A stretch of 64,000 bases of DNA from an uncultured Clostridium sp. Lineage in GTDB: Bacteria; Bacillota; Clostridia; Clostridiales; Clostridiaceae. The notes under the pieces were generated by a model. It was not told the origin of the DNA, ran no database searches, and worked only from the letters and a program-made list of their open reading frames with translations. The translations under genes were made by a program, and so were the position numbers. The stretch is taken from contig NZ_CAMTIG010000011.1 of the NCBI RefSeq assembly GCF_947072515.1, positions 18,821-82,820 of the forward strand, read 5' to 3'. Each line of letters starts with the position of its first letter. The stretch's first letter is position 1. Below are positions 31,417 through 41,120 of this stretch, one piece after another.

Positions 31417-31765
31417 AAAAATTGCAAATGAAAAAAATGCAAAGTATAATTTTATCCTATATATACCAGAGATAAAACATGATAATTGGAAAGTTATTGA
31501 TGATAAAGTTACGGTATATTTTAAGGTGAAAGATCCGGTAAAGAAATTTGTAGGATGGCTTTATAAAAAGTCACCTACTTGTGATATTACATTTGATGAA
31601 CTTTGCTCAAAAGCATGGCTTTATATGGATGGAAAAAGAACTATTTATGATATAGCAAAGCTTATGGCAAAGGATTGTGATGAGCCAGTAGAAAGTTCTA
31701 TAAAAAGAATAGTTCCTTATATGAAGTTTGTAGCTCAAAAAGGATGGATAAAGTTTATTCAATAA
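31406..31765 (+). CDS. PqqD-family peptide-binding protein
   Basis: SPTCDITFDELCSKAWLYMDGKRTIYDIAKLM...EPVESSIKRIVPYMKFVAQKGWIKF; overlaps OPT gene end. Confidence 0.8.
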   Translation: MKHKKIANEKNAKYNFILYIPEIKHDNWKVIDDKVTVYFKVKDPVKKFVGWLYKKSPTCDITFDELCSKAWLYMDGKRTIYDIAKLMAKDCDEPVESSIKRIVPYMKFVAQKGWIKFIQ

Positions 31766-31802
31766 AAAGAAAGTCGCTTATTATTTTAAGCGACTTTTTT
31801 AT
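31765..31802 (+). terminator. Intrinsic terminator
   Basis: aaagaaagtcgcttattattttaagcgacttttttat. Confidence 0.9.
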
Positions 31803-31828
31803 AAAATATATATTTAAAGGAAAATAAG

Positions 31829-32614
31829 CTATTGAGGAGGAACAATAAGTCCGTTATCAAATAGTTTAGAGATTTTATCTAGAAGAAATGAATTTAAATT
31901 AGAGTAGTCATCAGCTTTACACCAAACACGAATACCGTAAGTAGTAGTAGAACCATTTTGTGAGATAACACCATAGAAAATATTTGAGTTTGGAAATATT
32001 AAAGGTGAATCAGCAATTAACGAATTTAATATTTCTTTAATTTTATCAGTACTCTCCTTAGAGGATACTAGAACATCTAAATCAACTCTTCGTAAATCTT
32101 TAGTAGAAAGATTTATAATACTTGAACTTGAAAGTTTACCGTTAGGGACATAAATAACTTTATTATCATCTGTAATAATAAGAGTATAAAAAAGAGAGAT
32201 ATTTTCAACTCTACCATTTCCTTCAGAAGTTCTTATAGTATCACCTAATTTAAAAGGCCTAAATAATAATATAACTACACCACCAGCAATATTTGCAAGG
32301 CTTCCTTTGAGAGAAAGACCAATTGCTAAGATTGATGCACCTAATAGGGCTGCAAGAGTAGCTTGAGAGATTCCAATAAAGCCTAATAATATAATAATTA
32401 GAATAACTTTTAAAGATATTTGAGAGATATGATTTAAGTAATTATTTACAGTTCCATCAATACCGTTTCGATCTAATAATTTAAATTGGATTTTTGTAAG
32501 TTTTTTTATGATTTTAAAGCCAATCCATAAAAGGATAAGTGCAATTAATATTTTAAAAAGATGAGATGAAATAGTGGAAATGAAGTGTCCTAAAAGGCTG
32601 AAAATTTGTTCCAT
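31829..32614 (-). CDS. mscS: Small-conductance mechanosensitive channel (MscS family)
   Basis: GASILAIGLSLKGSLANIAGGVVILLFRPFKLGDTI TM3/beta-domain signature. Confidence 0.93.
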   Translation of the reverse strand: MEQIFSLLGHFISTISSHLFKILIALILLWIGFKIIKKLTKIQFKLLDRNGIDGTVNNYLNHISQISLKVILIIILLGFIGISQATLAALLGASILAIGLSLKGSLANIAGGVVILLFRPFKLGDTIRTSEGNGRVENISLFYTLIITDDNKVIYVPNGKLSSSSIINLSTKDLRRVDLDVLVSSKESTDKIKEILNSLIADSPLIFPNSNIFYGVISQNGSTTTYGIRVWCKADDYSNLNSFLLDKISKLFDNGLIVPPQ

Positions 32615-32798
32615 AATAAAAAACCTCCTTTATATAAAAATAGTATTCCTAAAAAAAGGAGATATATATACTATGAAATATTTTCAAATTATTAATTATA
32701 TATATACAGAAATTCAAAATTAACAATATATTTTTAATGTATAATGATAAAACAACTTTAACATAAATAAAGTAAATAAATTTCAAAGAGGTTAAAAA

Positions 32799-34076
32799 AT
32801 GGATGCTATAAAAATTTACAGTGATATGATAAAAAACAGGATTGATAAACCAGAAAAATTTAGAAAGATGCTTAAGATGGGATATAATCTAGAATATTTA
32901 AGATTAAAGCTAGTAGGAGAAAAGGATCTTCCAAAATCGCTTAATTATCTTTCTGAACTTTGTATGAAATTTACATTAGATCCTTTAAAAGAAGCGGAAA
33001 AAACAGCGTTTATAAATGTATTTACACCAGGGGAATTCTTACATGCCTTTGATTTACATCCACAACTTATAGAAGCTTTTTCATCATATATATCAGGAAC
33101 TAGATGTGAGGATGCTTTAATTGATGTTGCAGAAAGTAATGGAATTGCAGATAGTTTATGTTCTTATCATAAAACATTTATAGGAGGAGCTATATCAAAA
33201 GTATTAGAAAAACCAAGATTTGCAATAACAACATCAACAGCTTGTGATGGAAATATAAATACGTTTAAACTTGTAGCAAGTCTTTATAATATTGATACAT
33301 TTGTAATTGATGTACCTTATGATTATTCAGAAAGAGGTGTAGATTACGTAGAGGAGCAGCTTCATGATATGGTTAAATTCATGGAGGAACATTTAGGGGA
33401 AAAACTAAATCATGAGAAATTAAAGAAAATAGTACAAAGAGAAAATGAAAGCTTAAGATGTTATAAGGAATATTTAAAACTTTTAGGTGAAAAGTATTTT
33501 CCAAATAGTTTAACAATAGAAATGTTTAAGGTATTTGTAACACACCCATTTATAGGTAGAGAAGATACTCTTAAGTTTTATCAGATGCTATTAGAAGATA
33601 TAAAAAAATACCCATATAAAGAGCCTAAAAAGAAAATTCTATGGGCACATTTATTACCATTTTACAGTCAATCTTTAAGAGCGTATTTAGATAAAAATGA
33701 GGATTATCAATTATTGATGTCAGATATGAATGCAGATAATTTAGATTACTTAGATGAAAATGATATATATAAATCAATAGCTAAAAAGATTATTTTAAAT
33801 ACGTATAACGGACCATATGAGAGAAGAGGAAATAATATATTAAAATTAGCTAAGGAATTGAAGGCAGACGGTGTAGTGAATTTCTGTCATTGGGGGTGTA
33901 AGCAATCTAGTGGTGGATCATTAATATTAAAAGAAATATTAAGTAAAAATGATATACCTATGCTAAGTATAGATGGTGATGCAGTAGATAGAAGAAATAG
34001 TCAAGAAGGTCAAAATAAAACGAGATTAGAAGCCTTTTTTGAAATGTTAGATGCAAAAGATGGAGGGAAAAAATAA
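32799..34076 (+). CDS. 2-hydroxyacyl-CoA dehydratase-like / double-cubane-cluster reductase component
   Basis: HgdB-like sequence with FTPGEFLHAFDLHPQL, TSTACDGN, NFCHWGCKQSSGGS; next to activase. Confidence 0.82.
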   Translation: MDAIKIYSDMIKNRIDKPEKFRKMLKMGYNLEYLRLKLVGEKDLPKSLNYLSELCMKFTLDPLKEAEKTAFINVFTPGEFLHAFDLHPQLIEAFSSYISGTRCEDALIDVAESNGIADSLCSYHKTFIGGAISKVLEKPRFAITTSTACDGNINTFKLVASLYNIDTFVIDVPYDYSERGVDYVEEQLHDMVKFMEEHLGEKLNHEKLKKIVQRENESLRCYKEYLKLLGEKYFPNSLTIEMFKVFVTHPFIGREDTLKFYQMLLEDIKKYPYKEPKKKILWAHLLPFYSQSLRAYLDKNEDYQLLMSDMNADNLDYLDENDIYKSIAKKIILNTYNGPYERRGNNILKLAKELKADGVVNFCHWGCKQSSGGSLILKEILSKNDIPMLSIDGDAVDRRNSQEGQNKTRLEAFFEMLDAKDGGKK

Positions 34077-35740
34077 TGATAGGATGTATGTGTAAATACA
34101 GTCCTTTTGGAATATTTGAAGGATTTAAAACAAAGGGGAAAATAATTAATAGTGATATAGAAGGATTTAACAAATCAGAAACTCTTCTTCACCCTACAAT
34201 GTGTTCTTATAGCAAAGTATTATTGGACACTTTAGTAGAAAAGGGAATAAAAGAGGTTTTTCTCGTAAATTGTTGTGATTCTATAAGAAGACTTAAAGAT
34301 ACTTTAGAAAAGATGGAAGAAATAGATTTTGTATATATGATGGATCTTCCACGAAAGAATAGCTGTTGTTCTAAAGATATGCTTAAAAATGAAATACTTA
34401 AATTTATAAAGGTTTATGAAGAATATAAAGGAATGAAATTTGATATAGATGCCTTTAATGAAGGAATCTATAAATATCAAACTCCCAAAAGAGAAGAGAA
34501 AAAAGAATACATAATGCTTTTAGGGGCAAAAGCATCTTTAGATTTAATTCATAAAATTGAAGACAATTTAGATTATCCTTTAATAAATGAAACTTGTTCA
34601 AAAGAACATTATGTAACAAACATAAAAGCATTTAAGGATATAGATGATATTTGTACATGGTATTCAGATCAAATACTTAGTAAAACACCATGTATGAGGA
34701 TGGCGGATACTACAAATAGAAGAAGCCTTATAGAAGATCCAAATCTTAAGGGAATAATATATCATACAGTTAAATTTTGTGATCATTATTCATTTGAATA
34801 TATGGGGCTTAATAAGGGTGAAATTCCTATAATAAAGATAGAATCAGATTTAACAAATCAAAGTAATGGACAAATAAAAACTCGTATAGAAGCTTTTAAT
34901 GAACAGTTAAACGGAGGAAAATTTAAAATGAAAACTATAGAAAATAAAGAAAGAATTTATACTATGGGAATAGATAGTGGATCTACCTCAACTAATATTA
35001 TTATATTAGATAAAGATAAGAAGGTTTTAAGTAGTGTTATAGTTAGAACAGGAGCTAGAGCTTTAGATTCAGCCTATAAGGCATTAGATTTGGCATTAGA
35101 AGAGGCAAAGCTTAAAAGAGAAGATATAAGTTTAATTGTTGGAACAGGGTATGGAAGATATAATATTGATTTTGTTGATGAAAATATAACAGAAATAACA
35201 TGTCATGGTAAAGGAGCTCATTTCTTTAATACTGAAGTTAGAACCATTATTGATATTGGAGGACAAGATAGTAAGGCTATAGCTGTAGATGAAAATGGAA
35301 ATGTAACAAGTTTTGTAATGAATGATAAATGTGCGGCAGGAACAGGAAGATTTTTAGAAATGATAGCAAAAACTTTAGAGATAGATTTAGAACAAATGTC
35401 TAAAGAAGGATTAACATATAATGAAGATATTACAATAACAAGTGTTTGTTCTGTATTTGCAGAGTCAGAAGTTGTATCTTTAATTGCAGATAATAAAGAA
35501 AGAAGAGATATAATTCATGGAGTTAATAAATCGATAGCAACAAAAACAGTAGCATTAGTTGATAGAGTAGGAAGAAATCCTAAATATATGATGACCGGTG
35601 GAGTTGCAAAGAATGCTGGAGTTATTAAGGAAATAGAAAATAAATTAAATTCTAAATTATTTATAGCTGAAGAACCACAAATCTGTGGAGCAATGGGAGC
35701 AGCACTTATAGGACTAGAAAAAATATTGGAAAATTTATAA
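34076..35740 (+). CDS. Fusion: 2-hydroxyacyl-CoA dehydratase-like domain + BadF/HgdC-type activase
   Basis: C-terminal GIDSGSTSTNIIILD...GTGYGR...DIGGQDSKAI...NDKCAAGTGRFLEMIA...MTGGVAKNAGV...EEPQICGAMGAALIG. Confidence 0.9.
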   Translation: MIGCMCKYSPFGIFEGFKTKGKIINSDIEGFNKSETLLHPTMCSYSKVLLDTLVEKGIKEVFLVNCCDSIRRLKDTLEKMEEIDFVYMMDLPRKNSCCSKDMLKNEILKFIKVYEEYKGMKFDIDAFNEGIYKYQTPKREEKKEYIMLLGAKASLDLIHKIEDNLDYPLINETCSKEHYVTNIKAFKDIDDICTWYSDQILSKTPCMRMADTTNRRSLIEDPNLKGIIYHTVKFCDHYSFEYMGLNKGEIPIIKIESDLTNQSNGQIKTRIEAFNEQLNGGKFKMKTIENKERIYTMGIDSGSTSTNIIILDKDKKVLSSVIVRTGARALDSAYKALDLALEEAKLKREDISLIVGTGYGRYNIDFVDENITEITCHGKGAHFFNTEVRTIIDIGGQDSKAIAVDENGNVTSFVMNDKCAAGTGRFLEMIAKTLEIDLEQMSKEGLTYNEDITITSVCSVFAESEVVSLIADNKERRDIIHGVNKSIATKTVALVDRVGRNPKYMMTGGVAKNAGVIKEIENKLNSKLFIAEEPQICGAMGAALIGLEKILENL

Positions 35741-35938
35741 GATATATAAAACTCGTTTAGTGAGCTGCATACTTCATAGTAGGAATAGTTCATAAGCGGG
35801 TTTTTCTTTATGTAGATAAAAGGAAATTTTTAATATACATAGAAATTAATAAGTATAAATACTTTAAGAATAATAGTTAAAAGAATAGATGATTAAAAAT
35901 AAAAAAAGATGAAATGATAAAGATTAAGAGGTGAGAAA

Positions 35939-36016
35939 ATGGAATTTAATAAAATACAAATGGAAGTAATTGAAGAGTTAAAAAGAAATATTTATTTGAC
36001 TGCACCAGCTGGAACA
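35939..36016 (+). pseudogene. 5' fragment of UvrD-type helicase gene interrupted by the island
   Basis: ATG(35939) translates MEFNKIQMEVIEELKRNIYLTAPAGT then loses homology; continuation GKTMVLSERINNILNSGI is at 63946-64000. Confidence 0.88.
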
Positions 36017-36017
36017 G

Positions 36018-36028
36018 TTATATTTACC
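36018..36028. repeat. Left terminal inverted repeat of the island
   Basis: TTATATTTACC, pairs with 63930-63940 GGTTAATATAA (10/11). Confidence 0.6.
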
Positions 36029-36074
36029 AAGTATATACTATATATATAAATAAGGATATAAAATACATAAGAGA

Positions 36075-36130
36075 CGATATAGAATAGGATATTGTATAGT
36101 GAAAGAAAAGTAAAATAAACACTATATAAT
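36075..36130. repeat. Left subterminal repeat block
   Basis: CGATATAG...TATAGTGAAAGAAAAG...ACACTATATAAT; same words at the right end (63853-63930). Confidence 0.65.
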
Positions 36131-36198
36131 ATCTTTTTTTAATGTATAATAATAAAGAGCACAAAAGGAAATATAGGAAGAAAAGGGAATATATAATA

Positions 36199-37476
36199 AT
36201 GAATAATAAAGAGAGCATGAAGAATCCAAATGTATATGATATTAAAACTAAGAAGAAGTTAAAAAGAATAGATACAAGTGAACAAATAGCGAAGTATCTA
36301 GACTTACGAGATATAGTAAATGAAAGGAACAGATTATTAGGCGTAATAGGGGAGGATAGATTTAGAAGTATAAAAGCTGAAACCATAGATATAGCAAATA
36401 ATAAAAAATATACATATTATGTGGTTGATTATGGGTTGCCAGTATTTCAAGTGAATGAATTTCTAGATACAAAAAAAGATTCGGAAAATACTGCAAGAAA
36501 ATATTGTAACATAATTAGTAGATTCTTAAATTATTTAAATCAAAGAAACATGGACTATTTTGAGGTTGATAATAATGTAGTAGAGGATTTTGTAAAGTTT
36601 AGAATTTATGGTGGAAATTCAAATTTAACATTGTTAAAAAGTACAATTAACTATAAAACAGTAATGGACGATATTTCTGTTATAAAAGCTTTTTATTTAT
36701 GGCTTTCAAGGAGATGTACTAGAGTAAATATGTCCTTCTATAGTGAAAAAAGAAATATTAAATCAGCATTCCTATATGCAGAAATAGGTGCAGTTGATGG
36801 TGAAGAAATTGTGTCAAAGCATTTACATTCATTAGGGGAATCAAAGGAATATATTAAGTGGTACACCGAAGAGCAAGTAGAGGCTATTCTTAGTAATTTT
36901 TCAGCAACTAGAGATAAGGCTATCTTTTTATGCACATTAGATGGTGGAATGAGAATCGATGAGGTACTTAGTGTTAAACGTAAGGATTATGATGTTGAGA
37001 GACAATGTATTACTCCAACAAGAAGTAAAAGTGCTAAATTAAGAACTATAAAGCTTTCCAAAAGAGCTTGTGATATGATAGAGAATTACTTATTAGGGGA
37101 GAGGGAAGATGCTGAATACGACTCGAATATACAATCACAATATTTATTCATAAATATAAAAAAAGGAAAAAATCAAGGTAAGCCCGTAGGCTATAACAAT
37201 TTTCTTAAAATATTAAAAAGAGCAGCTAAAAGAGCAGGATTAGCAGAAGAGCAAATAAGAACACATAGTGGAAGAAGTTCTAAAACCATGGAATATCTTA
37301 AAGCGCAAGCAAGGTATCCAGAATTAAATTTAACAGACTCTCAAATAGCTACAAATATGGGATGGGAAAATATAAATACAATTAAGCACTATAAAGATCA
37401 TCAAAATGAAGAATTAGGACTAATGGCACATGAAAAGATACTTAAGGCAAAAGAAAAAGCAGAGGGAAAGGAGTAA
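36199..37476 (+). CDS. Tyrosine recombinase 1 (Tn554 TnpA-like)
   Basis: GGMRIDEVLSVKRKD (Arg I), RTHSGRSSKTMEYL, MGWENINTIKHYKDH (Tyr). Start 36199 inferred; ORF-track start 36142. Confidence 0.87.
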   Translation: MNNKESMKNPNVYDIKTKKKLKRIDTSEQIAKYLDLRDIVNERNRLLGVIGEDRFRSIKAETIDIANNKKYTYYVVDYGLPVFQVNEFLDTKKDSENTARKYCNIISRFLNYLNQRNMDYFEVDNNVVEDFVKFRIYGGNSNLTLLKSTINYKTVMDDISVIKAFYLWLSRRCTRVNMSFYSEKRNIKSAFLYAEIGAVDGEEIVSKHLHSLGESKEYIKWYTEEQVEAILSNFSATRDKAIFLCTLDGGMRIDEVLSVKRKDYDVERQCITPTRSKSAKLRTIKLSKRACDMIENYLLGEREDAEYDSNIQSQYLFINIKKGKNQGKPVGYNNFLKILKRAAKRAGLAEEQIRTHSGRSSKTMEYLKAQARYPELNLTDSQIATNMGWENINTIKHYKDHQNEELGLMAHEKILKAKEKAEGKE

Positions 37477-37484
37477 ATATTAAA

Positions 37485-40400
37485 ATGATATTAGAAAAAG
37501 ATTTTATTGAATCTATAAAGAATACTATATTTTGTAAAAAACCGCTTGTACAAGTGGTTAAAAGAGGTCCAACCAATGAGGTTTTTGAGGTAATTAATGG
37601 TATTGATGAAGAAATTATAGATGATTATATAAGGTATTACTGTGATAAATATATAGATTCAACTGAATATAATAAAAATAGGACTATATATAATAAAAAC
37701 TTTATTACTTCACTGAAAATATTTAAAGTTATGGCACCAAATTCACCTAATGTTACGACATATGCTTTTTGTAAAACCTTTCTTAATGCTAAAAAGTTTA
37801 TGGATAGGATTAAAGATATAGGTGAAGAAATAAGGCAACAGAGTATAAAAGAAAGAGAGGAAGATAAGGCAAAAGCCAAAGTAGTTAAACAAAATATTAG
37901 AAGAAATATTATTGAGTCTGTATATAAGACCATATCAAATAAACAACCACTTGTGCAAATTAATGTAAATGCACCAATCAGGGAATTATTTGAAGAAATC
38001 AATAGTATTGATGAAGAAATTATAGATGATTATGTAAGGTACTATTGTGACAAATATATAGAAACTATTAAAAATGATTTTTTAGATAAAGGTTTTTTTA
38101 TGAGTGATAAAGTATATGGACTTATGATTCCTAATTTATCTACGAGTGTGTTAGATAGATATGAACTTTTAAAAAGATATCCAGCTTCAAAAAAACTTAT
38201 AGATAGAATTACAGATATAGGGATAGAATTTGGTGGGATAACAATTAGACCACTAGGGGAAAAGGCTAAAAAAAATTTATTTAACCTTATAGAAAAAACT
38301 ATATTAGATAAAAAACCTCTTGTGCAAATTATACCTAAAGGATTTATTAGAGAAATATTTGAAATAATCAATATTATTGATGATGGTGTTATTGAAGAAT
38401 ATATAACACATTTTTGCAATATATATATCAATTCCTTAAAAGATGGTTTAACGGATTCTATTGTTTCTAGAACTAGAATGACATATAAAATATATTTACT
38501 GATAGCTCCCAATTCACCATATAAAACTGAATTAACTAGTGTTATAGAAGGGTATCCAGATGCAAGTGGATTTTTTGAGAAAATTACTGCTATTAGTGAA
38601 ACATTTAGAGATAAGATGATTGAAATAGTTATTGGGACAAAAAAAGGTAGTTATATTGAATCTATACATAAAGCTATGATGAATAAAGAGCCTCTTTCAC
38701 AGGTAAAAGCAGGAGAAGGAATTAAGCAGATATTTGAAATAATTAATAGTATGGATGAAGAAGTCTTAGTAAATTATATAAGATATTATTGCAACAAACA
38801 TCTAGATTCAGTTAAAGATACAAAAGAGTTAAGTAAAAAAAATTGTAACATATGTGCTTCAGTATACCCAGTAATATTTCCAAATGGACCTAAATTAGCT
38901 AATATTTTAATGAAGTATTCAGAGGTGAAAATTTTTAGAGATACTATTATAACTATAGGTAAAGAGGTTAAGTATGAGAGGTTTATAAGTTTAATAAAAA
39001 GCAAGACACCATTAGCAGACTTGTACAGTTTGTATGGTCTTCAATTTAATAGAACTGAAGTTATGGAAATGATTGTTAGATATATGCAAACTGATGCAGA
39101 AAATTTCAAAGGTTATATATTACATTTATTAGTAGATGGATTAAATAAAAGAAGTCTAGAGGGCAAAAAAATAATAGGAATAAAAAATGTAGAAAAGATA
39201 ATATCTAATGCTATAGTTGGACCGGATACTCTTTATAATTTTAAAGAATCAGAAATTATATTTAATATTACTATGGAACACTATGATAAATATTGTAAAT
39301 CATTAGTAAGTGAGTGTGTTGAAAATAATAAACCATTAAAAGATATAGATCGTTGCGTTATTAATAGTCCAAGTGTAATGAAAATATTTTTACAAATGGA
39401 TATTAATACGAGGAATAAATATGTCAAACAAAGAATGGATTATTACTTTGATAAAAGAAAAATGATGAATTTGGGTACTTTTAGACAAGATTGCACTTGT
39501 AGGAATAAATTCATTCTTGATGAAAATTATATAAAAGAACGTGAGGAGATTCGTGAGTGTATAGAAGCATTATATGATATATATGCTAAAAAGCTAATAA
39601 AAGGAAATAGAGAAGAAATTTCAATGAGTAACAATACTTGGACTCTTTTCTTTATGGAAGGTCCTAGAATAGGATATAGATCCTTTAAATTCGATGATAT
39701 AAAATCTGAAAAATTTAGGTATGAGGTCAAGATGTATATGATGGACGAATGCACTTATAGAATTAAGAATAACGTAACACTTTCATTAATTAAGGATAGC
39801 TTAAATTTTTTGTATGATAGAGATAAAGATTGTGATTCATTTAGTAAAGTAGATTTAGGTGCTATCAGAGCATTAAATGACTATCTTCAAAAGGATTTAA
39901 AAATTAAGAATAGACCAGTTGATAGAAATAGAAGTGCGGGTACTGTAAAGAAAAGTATTGCGAAACTAGCTAGTATAGTTGACTTTCTGATTTCATATAG
40001 TCAAAAAAATACAATGATAACAGAACCTCCAATGAATAACCTATTTGGTACTATTATTTTCAGAAATCTTGAGTCAATGTCAAAGAGAACGCATATAATT
40101 CCAGATGAAATAATAGAACAAATGGATAAGTATATTGAACACTTAAATCCTCAACATCAGTTGATGTATGAAATATTTCAAAATACAGGTATGAGGTTAT
40201 CTTCAGTATGTAAATTGGAGGCTAGCTGCTTGAAGCCATCCAGATATGATGATGTCAAAATACTGAAATATAAGCCTTATAAACTTGAAAATTTCAATAA
40301 GAAACAAGGTAATTTACCGTATGAAGAATTAATAATTACACAAGAATTAGCAAATAAAATTGAAGAGCAAAAGAAAGCTACGAGTAAGTTAAGAGAAAAG

Positions 40401-41117
40401 TATAACTCCACATATATATTTTTAAGTATCAGAGAAGAATGCGGATTTTTAAGACCTAGCATAGTTGGAGGAAAGGGATTTGTAGAAGCATTAAACAGAA
40501 TAGCAACTAGGAACAATATATGCTATAATAACGGAGCTATTTGGCATTTTACATCGAGACAATTTAGAAAGACTTTAGTTTCTATAATGATGAATAACAA
40601 TGCTACTGATTCAGAAATTGCTTATGTTTTGGGGCATCATAATCAAAGGACGTTAAACCGTTACTATAAAGAAATCAATGAACAAAGAGTTGAAAATCTA
40701 AATCATGAATTTTTTAAAAATAGATTTGGTATAGATATTGGAGAGGAGAATCTAAGTCAATATTCGCAAAAAGAGAAAAAAATTTTATATATAGATTTTG
40801 TAACAAATTATAGAAGAGTTCCTTTAGGTTATTGCTGTAAACATATAGCAGATGGACCTTGTACTAAAGAATCAGGAGCAAGTGCTTGCGAAAAATGTCC
40901 TAAAATATGTACTGGAAAGCAGTTTATTCAAGAGTGGATTAACTTAAGAGATGATAGAAAAAGAGAGTTAAATGAGCTTGTAGAATATTATATTAAGAAC
41001 AATATCCCAAAAGAGGAATATTTAGAGTATAAAGAATATCAACATATTTTTTATGAATTTAACTTATATCAGGACGCCATAGATAAAATAAATGAAAAAT
41101 GTAGTGAAGGAGTGTAA
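37485..41117 (+). CDS. Tyrosine recombinase 2 (TnpB-like), 1210 aa with tandem-repeat N-terminal extension and C-terminal Cys cluster
   Basis: C-terminal NTGMRLSSVCKLE, WHFTSRQFRKT, YVLGHHNQRTLNRYY; repeats of (I)..KKPLVQ....REIFEIIN.IDEEIIDDYIRYYCDKYI; CCKHIADGPC...CEKCPKIC. Confidence 0.87.
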   Translation: MILEKDFIESIKNTIFCKKPLVQVVKRGPTNEVFEVINGIDEEIIDDYIRYYCDKYIDSTEYNKNRTIYNKNFITSLKIFKVMAPNSPNVTTYAFCKTFLNAKKFMDRIKDIGEEIRQQSIKEREEDKAKAKVVKQNIRRNIIESVYKTISNKQPLVQINVNAPIRELFEEINSIDEEIIDDYVRYYCDKYIETIKNDFLDKGFFMSDKVYGLMIPNLSTSVLDRYELLKRYPASKKLIDRITDIGIEFGGITIRPLGEKAKKNLFNLIEKTILDKKPLVQIIPKGFIREIFEIINIIDDGVIEEYITHFCNIYINSLKDGLTDSIVSRTRMTYKIYLLIAPNSPYKTELTSVIEGYPDASGFFEKITAISETFRDKMIEIVIGTKKGSYIESIHKAMMNKEPLSQVKAGEGIKQIFEIINSMDEEVLVNYIRYYCNKHLDSVKDTKELSKKNCNICASVYPVIFPNGPKLANILMKYSEVKIFRDTIITIGKEVKYERFISLIKSKTPLADLYSLYGLQFNRTEVMEMIVRYMQTDAENFKGYILHLLVDGLNKRSLEGKKIIGIKNVEKIISNAIVGPDTLYNFKESEIIFNITMEHYDKYCKSLVSECVENNKPLKDIDRCVINSPSVMKIFLQMDINTRNKYVKQRMDYYFDKRKMMNLGTFRQDCTCRNKFILDENYIKEREEIRECIEALYDIYAKKLIKGNREEISMSNNTWTLFFMEGPRIGYRSFKFDDIKSEKFRYEVKMYMMDECTYRIKNNVTLSLIKDSLNFLYDRDKDCDSFSKVDLGAIRALNDYLQKDLKIKNRPVDRNRSAGTVKKSIAKLASIVDFLISYSQKNTMITEPPMNNLFGTIIFRNLESMSKRTHIIPDEIIEQMDKYIEHLNPQHQLMYEIFQNTGMRLSSVCKLEASCLKPSRYDDVKILKYKPYKLENFNKKQGNLPYEELIITQELANKIEEQKKATSKLREKYNSTYIFLSIREECGFLRPSIVGGKGFVEALNRIATRNNICYNNGAIWHFTSRQFRKTLVSIMMNNNATDSEIAYVLGHHNQRTLNRYYKEINEQRVENLNHEFFKNRFGIDIGEENLSQYSQKEKKILYIDFVTNYRRVPLGYCCKHIADGPCTKESGASACEKCPKICTGKQFIQEWINLRDDRKRELNELVEYYIKNNIPKEEYLEYKEYQHIFYEFNLYQDAIDKINEKCSEGV

Positions 41118-41120
41118 TGT

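Noticed and set aside
36024-36386. 120-aa hydrophobic minus-strand ORF at the island left end
   Set aside because: Antisense to the terminal repeats and recombinase 1; no RBS; composition typical of antisense AT-rich DNA.
37500-39480. Possible CRISPR or DNA satellite array
   Set aside because: Repeats are at the protein level, long and divergent, with an intact reading frame; no short identical DNA repeats with spacers anywhere in the window.
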